Assembly (NCBI GenBank): GCA_018242665.1
Contig: JAFEBL010000008.1
Coordinates: forward strand, 1-64,000
Length of the DNA stretch: 64,000 nt
DNA from: Nitrospira sp.
Lineage (GTDB): Bacteria > Nitrospirota > Nitrospiria > Nitrospirales > Nitrospiraceae
Direction: 5' to 3'
Shown: piece after piece, positions 24,512 to 33,079 of the stretch
Position numbering within the stretch: position 1 is the first letter of the stretch
Layout: the number at the start of each line of letters is the position of its first letter
Translations under genes and position numbers: made by a program
Notes under the pieces: model-generated
Databases searched by the model: none
What the model was told of the DNA's origin: nothing
What the model saw: only the letters and a program-made list of their open reading frames with translations

Positions 24512-25807
24512 TCACCTGCCATGATGGCCTCCACCGTGAGAGCTTCCGCCCCCTCCGCGATACCCTCCGCCGCTGCCATGGCGCACGCTGGCATTGCCAC
24601 GTGCTCCGAAGTTGTACGCCGATCCGCCGTGACCAATGCCTTCGAAGGCGTGTGGTCGCAGTTGACTGCCCTGAACTCCGGAGGGAGCGGTCACCGGCAG
24701 ACGGCCACCTGCAATGCTGCTGCGGGTGTGGGCCTGATTGTTGAAATTCTCGCGACTCCCGGGGAAATCTCGAGCGGGATAGTGTCCGCGGAAATCTTGT
24801 CGGACCGTCGGTGAGGCGGCCGCGCGCCCATACTGCTGACGCAATGCCGCCTCCCGATAGGGGACGCCTCGGCGGTGGAGAGGGTCGTGTATCCAGGCTC
24901 TGGTGGCCGTATTGTGCATATAAAAATTATTGACGGTCCCCACAGTGACCTGTCGATGCGGCCAGTCGAAGGCGCCAAAAAAGAACCCGGCTCCCACCGT
25001 GATACCGGGGCCCCAGACATACCCAGCGCCCAGCCGGGGCCCCACGAAGTAGCCGGGCCACGGTCGCCAAAACACTGGAGGGTAGGCTGGCCACCACCAT
25101 TGACCATACATCACCGCGGGATCGTAGTACGGTACGTAGACCACTTGCGGATCCGGCGAGGTAATGGCAATGTGTTGTCCCGCCTGATCGATGCGTACCT
25201 GGTCGGTTGACTGGAGAGTCCCGTTGGTTGATGCGCGCTGACGCAGGTTCTGAATGGTGTCCATGACGTCGGCCTCTTGTGACAGGAAGGCGTCGCCGAG
25301 CCGTTCCGTCCAGTCGAGCCGCTCGTCCATCATCGCCAGCACGTTCGGAAATGCCACCAGGGACTTCACGCTGGGCTCCCACTTGTACGTATCGGTCTCT
25401 TTGACAGCCTGGTCGCCCTGACTCGTCGGGTGCGCTTTCACCCACCGGGCCGCCTCAACAATTTCCAGCGGATAGGTGGAGGCCATCAACAGCTGTGAGA
25501 GCAGCGAGTCAGGGTACAAGGCAATCGGGGCCAGCAGCTGATCGAGTTCTTGCTGTTTGAACAGCACTTTGTCGGTGTGCCCTTGCTCGGGGGTGGTGAA
25601 TTGCATGCCCGTGCGTTGCTTGGCCATCGGTGGTGCCGCATCGGGATTATAGAGGCTGTCATATTCAGTGCAATCGTCGGACTCTTGCGGTGCACTCGTC
25701 CAGAAGTCTCCATGAGGGCTGTGACAACGCCACACATAGGCTGAGACGGGAGGGGTCCAAAGCACCAGCAGATGAACCGCCAGCAGAACGGCGAGGCGAC
25801 GAAACAT
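24512..25807 (-). CDS. DUF3300 family exported protein
   Basis: A 431-residue protein with a signal peptide (FRRLAVLLAVHLLVLWTPPVSA). A short cysteine-containing DUF4124-like stretch (VWRCHSPHGDFWTSAP) comes next. The DUF3300 core follows: LDQLLAPIALYPDSLLSQLL, STYPLEIVEAARWV, and SPDPQVVYVPYYDP. The tail is long and rich in Gly, Trp, Tyr and His (GGGYRGGGGSSHGGGHHGR), with a histidine-glycine end that could bind metal. It should act in the periplasm or outer envelope. Its function is not known. The ATG at 25807 is chosen for the signal peptide. It forms an operon with the DUF2950 gene. Confidence 0.85.
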   Translation of the reverse strand: MFRRLAVLLAVHLLVLWTPPVSAYVWRCHSPHGDFWTSAPQESDDCTEYDSLYNPDAAPPMAKQRTGMQFTTPEQGHTDKVLFKQQELDQLLAPIALYPDSLLSQLLMASTYPLEIVEAARWVKAHPTSQGDQAVKETDTYKWEPSVKSLVAFPNVLAMMDERLDWTERLGDAFLSQEADVMDTIQNLRQRASTNGTLQSTDQVRIDQAGQHIAITSPDPQVVYVPYYDPAVMYGQWWWPAYPPVFWRPWPGYFVGPRLGAGYVWGPGITVGAGFFFGAFDWPHRQVTVGTVNNFYMHNTATRAWIHDPLHRRGVPYREAALRQQYGRAAASPTVRQDFRGHYPARDFPGSRENFNNQAHTRSSIAGGRLPVTAPSGVQGSQLRPHAFEGIGHGGSAYNFGARGNASVRHGSGGGYRGGGGSSHGGGHHGR

Positions 25808-25943
25808 TCTACACTCGCCCCGCGTTTCACGAATGCCGCATGCTGTAACCATACCTATACACTATATACGACACAGTGCCTTCGGCATAGTTTTCAGGAG
25901 AGGTTGTGCCCCACTCACACAGCAGCAGACTGATCCGTCTTGA

Positions 25944-26342
25944 AACAATCTTGCTGGCCTGCCTATGCTGGGGAAGGTTGACGGCAAGGATACCAAGACC
26001 GTGGTGACGGCCCTCAGCACGCATGTCAGAAAGCTTCCTCAACTGTTACGTCGATCGTTGACGTGGGATCGAGGCATGGAACTGGCGGACCACAAGACCT
26101 TCACTTTAGCGACGGACACCCTGGTATATTTCTGTGATCCTCAGAACCCCTGGCAACGCGGCACCCACGAAAACACGACCCGACGCCTTCGGCAGTACTT
26201 CCCCAAGGGCACGGATCTCTCAGCACATTCGCAATACGAGCTCAACAGGATTGCGCTGCAGTTGAATCAGCGGCCCAGAAAGATCTTGGGCTATGAAACC
26301 CCGGCGGATAGACTGCAGGCGAGTGTTGCGTCGACCGGTTGA
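25944..26342 (+). pseudogene. IS30-family transposase, C-terminal fragment
   Basis: The frame carries the end of an IS30 catalytic domain: LRRSLTWDRGMELADHKTFT, YFCDPQNPWQRGTHENT, RRLRQYFPKGTDLSAHS, then LNQRPRKILGYETPAD. The second Asp and the Glu of the DDE triad lie in WDRG and THEN. A stop codon at about 25941 closes the frame upstream, and the N-terminal HTH and first catalytic Asp are not found. It is a fragment of an element that inserted beside the DUF3300 operon. Confidence 0.8.
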
Positions 26343-26404
26343 ACCCACCCTAGCCAAACTAAAAAATCTGCTAGCCTGTAGCCCTCCAACCCAGGAGGAC
26401 AGTC

Positions 26405-26757
26405 GTGAAGATGAGCACGTTCTCCGAGAGGCAGATCGCAACGGCCTTCGGCAAATTGACGCAGGGACCCCGGTCCTGGAGGTAACGCGCAAGGTCGCAA
26501 TCAGCGGGCTGACGTACTACTTCTGGCGGAACCGATACGGCCAGATGGTCATCGGCTGAGATTTGGCGGTTGCGACAACTGGAGGAAGAGAACGGCCGAC
26601 TCAACCAGCTCGTGGCGGATTTGGCGTTGAATACGGTGATCCTCCAAGAGGTGCTCGCGAAGAAGGACCGAAGTCCACGCGCAAACGTCTCCCCGTGCAT
26701 CGTCAAACGTGAAGAGTATGACGCATACCACGAGCAGCCGAGCTATAGCAGGTTCTG
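26405..26757 (+). pseudogene. IS3-family orfA remnant
   Basis: Read across frames, the stretch yields the IS3/IS407-type orfA: FSERQIATAFGKLTQG, then VTRKVAISGLTYYFWRNRYG, then RQLEEENGRLNQLVADLALN and LQEVLAKKDRSPRAN. The shift occurs near 26550 and there is an early stop in the first part. No orfB follows. It is dead debris next to the IS30 fragment. Confidence 0.65.
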
Positions 26758-26897
26758 AATCCTCGTTTTTATCGCGTCCGACCGCTGGTGGCAAATCATT
26801 AGTTGTCCTTTTGGTTATCCACGCCAGGCTGAGACGAGAAAGATACGAGACATCAATCTGTTACAAAGAACAACCATGTCCTGAAATGGCTGGTGTC

Positions 26898-26925
26898 GAC
26901 AGTTCGATTCTGTCCCTCGGCACCA
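26898..26925 (+). other. tRNA 3' end fragment (probable attachment site)
   Basis: GACAG-TTCGATT-CTGTC forms a perfect five-pair T-arm. The seven-base acceptor strand CCTCGGC, discriminator A and encoded CCA follow. The matching 5' strand GCCGAGG, typical of leucine tRNAs, is not found in the previous 100 bases, and no anticodon arm can be drawn. Exact retention of only the T-arm and acceptor end is the usual product of integrase-mediated insertion into a tRNA gene, where the element brings a copy of the 3' end. The element boundary is therefore probably here. Identity as tRNA-Leu is inferred from the acceptor sequence only. Confidence 0.6.
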
Positions 26926-27046
26926 TAAAGTTCGCGCGTAGGGATTGCTCGACGCGGCTTCCATTGGGTGCCACCGACGCTCAGTCATGGCGATCCAGAA
27001 ACCATCGTGACAACTCCCTTTTTCTGCGCCCAACACTGGACGACTC

Positions 27047-27934
27047 CTAGTAGTACGTAATGACCCGGTCCATGACCTCCATCGCTTCTAACACTGGCTT
27101 ACCGTCTTCATCGAGCGGGATGAGCTCGCGATGGATCGTTCGTTTGGTCCAGTTGCCAATCGCATCATACTCATAGGTCGAGACCTCTTTGCTGTCTTGC
27201 GAAGGACGCGTGGAATGCCTGACTTCCTCGGAAATGGTATGCCCCCTGTCGTCATAGGCATAGGTCGTTCTGCTGGACAGCGCACCATCAGGAAGATACA
27301 CCCGTTGTTCCGTCATCTGATCTTGGAGATCGTACGCATACTCGGTGCTCGACGTCATGGCACCATGTTGGTAGTGCCGGCGCCTGGCAAGGCTGCCCTG
27401 CCTGTCATACTCCAACAGGGTTCGAACAACCGATCGGCTCTTGTACAGTAAATCTTCGTTGACTCGTTTATTCTCGTCATAGCCATAGACATGCAGATAC
27501 GAGAACGTTCCACAGACGTTGTAGGCTGCCTCGGCAACCCGATTTCCGTTGCCATCATAGGCGTACCGTCTGGAGGGATACGGCCCCACGACCTCGTCAA
27601 CAATGAGCTCGCTGATGAGGGTTCCTCGCGAATCATGCTCATACACCACCTCCTCTACCGATCCCCCGACGTCGGGTTGATCGGCGGGAGGGTCGTGTTG
27701 AACCTGAATGTGCTTTAATGTTCCGGCGGCATCATATTGCGTGACCGTAGTCGTCAAACCCGACTTGGTGACAACCGTTTTGACAGCGCCGACCAAACCG
27801 TCCCGCGCGCGATCCGTCAGCTCGATGGCGAACACCCGGACGGCGCACAGGATGCCGACACACAGCAGAAGGACCACCCCTATTCCCACAGGGGCCGCTG
27901 TAAACACGGCTGAAGGCTGTCGGCTCATAGGCAT
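27047..27934 (-). CDS. Exported YD-repeat protein
   Basis: A 295-residue protein with an N-terminal hydrophobic segment (VGIGVVLLLCVGILCAVRVF) and then about eight YD-type repeats: YDAAGTL, YEHDSRGTLI, YAYDGNGNRV, YGYDENKRV, LEYDRQGSL, YAYDLQDQM, YAYDDRGHTI and YEYDAIGNWT. YD repeats build the beta shell of RHS and Tc toxins, which are usually more than 1,000 residues. This protein has only the repeats and no toxin or core-closing domain. It may be a free-standing envelope protein, or a part of an RHS system. The start could be ATG 27934 or 27928; the site GTGAGG suits either. Confidence 0.75.
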   Translation of the reverse strand: MPMSRQPSAVFTAAPVGIGVVLLLCVGILCAVRVFAIELTDRARDGLVGAVKTVVTKSGLTTTVTQYDAAGTLKHIQVQHDPPADQPDVGGSVEEVVYEHDSRGTLISELIVDEVVGPYPSRRYAYDGNGNRVAEAAYNVCGTFSYLHVYGYDENKRVNEDLLYKSRSVVRTLLEYDRQGSLARRRHYQHGAMTSSTEYAYDLQDQMTEQRVYLPDGALSSRTTYAYDDRGHTISEEVRHSTRPSQDSKEVSTYEYDAIGNWTKRTIHRELIPLDEDGKPVLEAMEVMDRVITYY

Positions 27935-28181
27935 CCTCACAATGGGCCTCCCATGCAGACACTTATGCACAGAACGCGGCGACGACGACTTTCGAAAGAC
28001 CGTCGCATTCTTGTCTCACGGACGCATCCGCTCTCGTGACCGGTTTGCCCTTTCAGGCGGCGGCATGTTAAGAGACGATACAGAGCCACCTGGATGCATG
28101 ATGGCCTTCGCGCAGGGGAAGGCTCCCTTCGAATCCACCCTGGCGCGGCATATGATACCCGTGCGCACTGAGCGACGTGTC

Positions 28182-28925
28182 ATGACGGGTCCCTCTCAAT
28201 CCGAAACAACGGCTCCCGCCCCGGCCACGCGGTCCCCCTCCTCGATCACGGGGAAGCTGATCGTTGCCGCCTTCTTCCTCGTGGCCGTCGGCGCATTCTT
28301 CCTGTTAGATCTTCAGTCTTACCTTTCGCTAGAGGCGCTGAAAGCCAATCGAGACGAACTCCTGACCTTCACACAGGAACACTATGGGCCTGCCGTCGCC
28401 ATCTTCGTTTTAATCTACATTGTTCAGACGACGTTGTCCTTGCCCGGCGCCACCATGATGACTCTCACGGCAGGATTTCTCTTCGGAAGCCTGTGGGGGC
28501 CATTGTATGTCAACCTCGGCGCCACCATCGGCGCGACCCTGGCGTTTCTGGCAGCCCGATACCTGTTCCAAGATTGGGTTGAACAGCGATTTGGCGACCG
28601 GCTCAGCCAGCTGCAGGGTGGGTTTGCCAAGAACGCCTTCAGCTACCTGCTGACGTTGCGACTGATCCCGCTATTTCCCTTCTTTCTGGTCAATCTTCTG
28701 TCAGGGCTGACACGGGTCACAGTCGGTACCTATGTGGCCGCCACGGCATTGGGCATTCTTCCCGGCAGCTTGGTCTATGCCTTCGCGGGGCAGCAGCTCG
28801 GCACCTTGAATAGCCTGTCAGAACTCGCCTCGCCTCGGTTTCTACTGGCAGTGAGCCTGCTCGGGCTGCTTCTGCTCGTCCCGGTGGTCTATCGACACTG
28901 GACCGCCGCGCCAACGCAGGGGTGA
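28182..28925 (+). CDS. TVP38/TMEM64-family membrane protein (VTT domain)
   Basis: A 247-residue inner-membrane protein with about six hydrophobic segments. It has the VTT/SNARE-associated signature: TLSLPGATMMTLTAGFLFG, then GATIGATLAFLAARYLF, and LRLIPLFPFFLVNLLSGLT. This family relates to DedA and probably moves lipids or supports membrane homeostasis. The start is uncertain; ATG 28182 (MTGPSQSETTAP) is the nearest to the first helix, while ATG 28152 and earlier codons are open. The ribosome binding site is weak. The cytochrome gene follows 93 bases downstream on the same strand. Confidence 0.8.
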   Translation: MTGPSQSETTAPAPATRSPSSITGKLIVAAFFLVAVGAFFLLDLQSYLSLEALKANRDELLTFTQEHYGPAVAIFVLIYIVQTTLSLPGATMMTLTAGFLFGSLWGPLYVNLGATIGATLAFLAARYLFQDWVEQRFGDRLSQLQGGFAKNAFSYLLTLRLIPLFPFFLVNLLSGLTRVTVGTYVAATALGILPGSLVYAFAGQQLGTLNSLSELASPRFLLAVSLLGLLLLVPVVYRHWTAAPTQG

Positions 28926-29018
28926 AATGAGTGACCGGTAGGCCCATCGAGAACGACGACGTGTTCCCGAATTCTGATCGAGACTCTTGACCGTCCTTCG
29001 AAGGATACGTGACCTCAT

Positions 29019-30284
29019 ATGCGATGGCTTGCAAAAGGGCTGATCGGCTGCGGAGTCCTCGGCGCCTTGATCTATCTCTACTATACAGAGGTGAAGCCCA
29101 CTGTTATTTTTGGACTCCGCTCCGACTATGCACACGCGATTCCCCATCAAACAATCCCGGAAGGACTCACGAGCCTGCGAGCGGAATCGTGTGGAACCTG
29201 CCACAAGGCTATCTACGATGAGTGGAAGACCAGCATCCATGCACAAGCCTACAAGGACCCGTTCTTTCAGGCCTATTGGACAAAGGACCAACACACCTGG
29301 GTGTGCCTCAACTGCCATTCGCCGTTGGAGAATCAGCAGCCCACATTGATCACAGACATTCCCCGTGATCGAGTGGAGCGCGCGGTTCAAGAGCGCAATC
29401 CACACTATGATTCCGAGTACCAACGCGAAGGTGTGACCTGCGCGGCCTGCCATGTGCGGGAGGGAGTCATCCTTGGACCGTTTGATGATGCCGTGGCACC
29501 GCACCCAACCAAGTATGACCCTGATTTCCGCAGCGCCACGCTATGCTATCGCTGCCATAGCGTCGTAGCCGGCCCAATGCAGTTTTACAACGGCGGGCCC
29601 TGCGGCACCTATCCGGAATATGAAAGCGGCTACTGGATGAAGGAACGAGGATTGATTTGCCAAAGCTGCCACATGCCTGAGATTGAAAGGCCTGTCGCCG
29701 ATGGTGGTCCACTTCGCCGAGGCCGACAGCATCTCTGGCGCGGCGGCCACGACCCTGAGATGGTCAAACGAGCGGTCGATATCAACGTGGTGGCCGAACC
29801 GGCGAAACCCAAGCCGGGAGACAAGATGACCGTTACCATCACGCTCATCAATGCCGGCGCGGGACATAAACTTCCCACTGGGGACCCTGATCGGTACTTT
29901 ACGGTCGAATTTGCGGTGGAGGATCAGAAGGGGCAAGTCTTGGCAAGCCAGAAAGACACCATGGGACGATGGATCATGTGGCAACCTGCCATTATTGAGC
30001 TGTATGACAACCGGTTGATGCCGCTGGCCAGCCGGGAGTACACGTTCGAATACCGATTGCCTAAGGAAATCGTAGGGCTGAAACTGATCACGAAGGTGAC
30101 ATACCATATTCAGTCAGAACGGCAACACCGGATGCTCGTCAATAAATTCGGTCTCACCGGCGATGATCCGTATCACTTTTCAATCTATGAACGAGCGGTC
30201 TCGTTGACCGGCAACCTCGCACAATCTTTGAAGCAGTCTAGCCCGCACGCAGCGGCCGCCTGCGCCGCGCCACATCACGGCTGA
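29019..30284 (+). CDS. Pentaheme c-type cytochrome
   Basis: A 421-residue exported protein with an uncleaved signal anchor (LIGCGVLGALIYLYY) and five CxxCH heme sites at residues 58-62, 96-100, 141-145, 176-180 and 214-218. The first 220 residues resemble the cytochrome c554-type multiheme fold (ESCGTCHKAIYDEWKTSIH is the classic opening). The C-terminal 170 residues are heme-free and beta-rich (VTITLINAGAGHKLPTGDPD). It should transfer electrons in the periplasm. Neighbours are a TVP38-like protein upstream and a PepSY-type membrane protein downstream, the latter a candidate redox or metal partner. The ATG at 29019 begins the signal directly. Confidence 0.85.
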   Translation: MRWLAKGLIGCGVLGALIYLYYTEVKPTVIFGLRSDYAHAIPHQTIPEGLTSLRAESCGTCHKAIYDEWKTSIHAQAYKDPFFQAYWTKDQHTWVCLNCHSPLENQQPTLITDIPRDRVERAVQERNPHYDSEYQREGVTCAACHVREGVILGPFDDAVAPHPTKYDPDFRSATLCYRCHSVVAGPMQFYNGGPCGTYPEYESGYWMKERGLICQSCHMPEIERPVADGGPLRRGRQHLWRGGHDPEMVKRAVDINVVAEPAKPKPGDKMTVTITLINAGAGHKLPTGDPDRYFTVEFAVEDQKGQVLASQKDTMGRWIMWQPAIIELYDNRLMPLASREYTFEYRLPKEIVGLKLITKVTYHIQSERQHRMLVNKFGLTGDDPYHFSIYERAVSLTGNLAQSLKQSSPHAAAACAAPHHG

Positions 30285-30397
30285 ACCGCTATGCCGCGGT
30301 CGATCAGGTCTATATTGTTGTCGCGAGGAATTGACATCCTCGGCCACGAAGAACGCACCGGCTCCGGGGCAGGCGCATCAAGGGAGCATGTACACGA

Positions 30398-31588
30398 GTG
30401 ATGCGAGCAGTCCATTCCTGGTGCGGACTTGTCTTCGGCTGGCTGCTCTACACGGTGTTCGTGACAGGGAGCCTGACGGTCTTCGACGGCGAGATCTCGC
30501 AGTGGATGCAACCGGAGCTGCTGGAGTTTTCGTTGCGCGGGCCTGACATCGCCCCAGTAGAATCCACAGGGACGGATCTGGCCGCTCATCCTGGCCTGGC
30601 CAACGCCCAGTGGATCTCACCACCCGCAGCCCATCCGATCAAGTTGCAATCAAACCGAACGTTTTCCGGACAGATGATCGACCCTCGAACCGGGGACATG
30701 GTCATCCTTCGAGACACGCAAGGCGGCGATTTTTTCTACCATTTTCACCATGGACTCCTGCTGGGGGTGCCAGGGGCATGGATCGTCAGCCTCGCGGGGA
30801 TCGCCATGATGGTGTCCTTGGCCACCGGCGCGGGCATTCATCGTCACCGACTGAGAGATGTTTTTCTCCAGAAAGCCCGGTCCCTTCCGAGCCGTGCCTG
30901 GGCACAGAGCCACGACGTCATCGGCCTCCTGGCCCTGCCCTTTACCTTGCTGATCACCGTCACTGGCGTGATGATTTCCTGGTCCATTTATCTGCCGGCA
31001 GCATCTCAGTTCATGCGCGACAGCCCATCCATCCTCTCACTTGGCTCAACCCTCCACTTCTCGCAGGCCGGGGGCCCGCTCCTCCGCTGGGTCTATTTCC
31101 TCATGGGCCTGGGCGCGAGTGCCATGATCGCCACCGGCCTGGTCTCGTGGGCAAACACTCGCAGGCATACCCGGCTCGATCGCTCACAGACAACAGGCAG
31201 TGACCTGTTCGAACGTCTCACCATCGCCACGATCGCAGGGTTGTTGCTCTCCGTAGCCGGGCTCTTCTGGGCGAATCGCCTCTTGCCGTTGGCGCTCATG
31301 GAGCGATCGGTCTGGGAGGTGCGGTGGTTTTTTTTCATGTGGGGCTTGAGCGTGGCCCATAGCCTCCTGCGAAGAAACACCAGCGCCACCTTGAACGCTC
31401 AATTGTCTGCCGCGGCTCTGCTCTTGACTTTGTTGCCCCTACTTAACGCAGGCACCACCCACAGTGCCCTATGGGTGACGATCCCTCAAGGACGATGGGC
31501 GGTGGCTGGGATGGATCTGACATCACTGGCCGCGGGGTTGTCGCTGGCTGCGTGGGTCGCGCGGCGCACGCGCACCGGCGTGAAGTGA
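30398..31588 (+). CDS. PepSY-associated transmembrane protein
   Basis: A 396-residue membrane protein. It starts with a helix (SWCGLVFGWLLYTVFVTGS) bearing the HxxxG motif typical of PepSY-TM proteins and a periplasmic PepSY-like segment (FSGQMIDPRTGDMVILRDTQ). FFYHFHHGLLLG and a second helix with LATGAGIHRHR follow, and then five or six more helices. Related proteins (PiuB/FhuF-neighbour type) are thought to reduce ferric siderophores or support metal uptake, with histidines holding heme. GTG 30398 and ATG 30401 both fit; AAGGGAG lies about 11 bases upstream. It follows the pentaheme cytochrome gene on the same strand, so an electron-transfer link is plausible. Confidence 0.8.
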   Translation: MMRAVHSWCGLVFGWLLYTVFVTGSLTVFDGEISQWMQPELLEFSLRGPDIAPVESTGTDLAAHPGLANAQWISPPAAHPIKLQSNRTFSGQMIDPRTGDMVILRDTQGGDFFYHFHHGLLLGVPGAWIVSLAGIAMMVSLATGAGIHRHRLRDVFLQKARSLPSRAWAQSHDVIGLLALPFTLLITVTGVMISWSIYLPAASQFMRDSPSILSLGSTLHFSQAGGPLLRWVYFLMGLGASAMIATGLVSWANTRRHTRLDRSQTTGSDLFERLTIATIAGLLLSVAGLFWANRLLPLALMERSVWEVRWFFFMWGLSVAHSLLRRNTSATLNAQLSAAALLLTLLPLLNAGTTHSALWVTIPQGRWAVAGMDLTSLAAGLSLAAWVARRTRTGVK

Positions 31589-31658
31589 CCGGACCAACGC
31601 GGCCCCGCATGGGTTCACAGAGCTCGTGCCCCGCGGGATGGCTGGGCTGAATGGTCGA

Positions 31659-32999
31659 TCACTCCTGAATCGGACAGCTCAGTGCTGGGCCAAGTACGAG
31701 GCGGTAGGCGTCTGAATGGCGCATGTCAGGCACGACGAAAGAGAGGTCGCCGTCCGAAACCGGGAGAGCCTGATTGAGCGTCACCACAGGCAATTCGAGT
31801 GGAGCGGAGCCCACATCAGGAATACGCTCGGCACACACATGAAGCCGCTGGCCATCCGCTGCCGAAGCGAGCAGCCGCTGGCCGTTTCTGATGATGAGGG
31901 TGGTGTCCTCGGCCGAAAAATCCTCATATTTTCCTAAAAGCACCCGCAGCATGCCGGATGGCTGTTCCCAGGCTGCGAGCGCATGCAGCGTCGGACTGTC
32001 CGTCATCGTGGAGACCCGCACACCACGCATGTCCGCGTAGGTTTTGTAGATGTGCCAACCCGGCCGCTTGGATCGCCGGTCAACATAGAGCAACCCGTCC
32101 AGCGTGGGGTTGTCACAAGTATTCTCAACATTATCTCGGCTGGTGTCCTGGGGATCAGGCCAACATGCCCGCATGGCACTCTGAATATCGGCCCGTTCAT
32201 AGGCGGCAATGACGCCCGCTGTGTATCCGGCGACGGTCCACGATTCCTGCCCCAACACTTCGTTGACGGAAATGGGGCGATCCAGACGCTGCGTGCGCAA
32301 ATAGTTTCGCAAATCTTGGACATATCCCGCCGCTCCGCTGGGATCGCCATATTCATGGTAGGCCACGACGTCGGGGAACAGATCCTGCGACCGGCTCCAG
32401 TCGAGAAACGGCTTGAGCAGGCGGTATCGGCTCACGCTCGGTCCCACGATCTTGGCGCCGGGCATGCGCTCCTTGATGCGGCGATAGGCTAGGCGCCAGC
32501 CCTCCTTGAGGCGCTCATTGTCATTCAGCGGAAGCGCCGCGAGGTCGGGCTCATTGTAGATATCCCAGAGGACATTGAGTCGTCGCTCGACCACCTGATC
32601 GATGACACGATCGACATGGGCCAGCCAAGGCGCATAGTTGTCATCGAGGCCGACCTGATTGATATCAAAAATCTGGAGAGCCAGATGGTGAAAGACCAAT
32701 CCCAGTGTCAGCTGAAATTCGGTCACCCCCAGGCGAGTCAGACGATCGTAATTGCTGAACACATATCCGGCATTTCCCCGGAAGCTGGTCGGCCTAAGTG
32801 GAGCGATTGCGCTTGTTGGTGGGTCGTTGGGTTCGATACTGACGAGATACCCATTGGCCCGGTGAGTGATCGGCCCTTCTTCGACCGCCACGTCGATCAC
32901 GATGGTGCCGGCATGACTCCATGCCGCCCAGACCAGCACGAGCGCGTAGGTCAACCCCACGGCAAGGCGAACAGCGCTCGATGTATGGCGTCGGATCAT
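31659..32999 (-). CDS. Exported clan GH-A glycosidase (GH39/GH5-like)
   Basis: A 446-residue protein with a signal peptide (AVRLAVGLTYALVLVWAAWSHA). The TIM-barrel region contains WDIYNEPDLAAL, with the acid/base Glu in the NEP motif, and ISVNEVLGQES, with the probable nucleophile Glu; VAYHEYGDP lies between them. Both catalytic Glu residues are thus present in the order of clan GH-A. The last 120 residues form a beta domain. Natural substrate unknown. The ATG at 32999 has AAGG upstream; the frame extends to 33056. It ends the long minus-strand operon that begins with the secretin gene, which suggests a possible substrate of that secretion system or a glycan-trimming enzyme. Confidence 0.75.
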   Translation of the reverse strand: MIRRHTSSAVRLAVGLTYALVLVWAAWSHAGTIVIDVAVEEGPITHRANGYLVSIEPNDPPTSAIAPLRPTSFRGNAGYVFSNYDRLTRLGVTEFQLTLGLVFHHLALQIFDINQVGLDDNYAPWLAHVDRVIDQVVERRLNVLWDIYNEPDLAALPLNDNERLKEGWRLAYRRIKERMPGAKIVGPSVSRYRLLKPFLDWSRSQDLFPDVVAYHEYGDPSGAAGYVQDLRNYLRTQRLDRPISVNEVLGQESWTVAGYTAGVIAAYERADIQSAMRACWPDPQDTSRDNVENTCDNPTLDGLLYVDRRSKRPGWHIYKTYADMRGVRVSTMTDSPTLHALAAWEQPSGMLRVLLGKYEDFSAEDTTLIIRNGQRLLASAADGQRLHVCAERIPDVGSAPLELPVVTLNQALPVSDGDLSFVVPDMRHSDAYRLVLGPALSCPIQE

Positions 33000-33079
33000 A
33001 CTGCCTTGTGGAAGGTGAATCCTGGAAAATGTGGTTGTACTGCGGGAGACCGGCAAGGGTCAAGCCGGCGAGGGAACGG

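Noticed and set aside
26812-26925. Complete tRNA-Leu upstream of the 3' fragment
   Set aside because: No GCCGAGG acceptor strand and no pairing D or anticodon arm could be found within 100 bases; only the 3' end is present.
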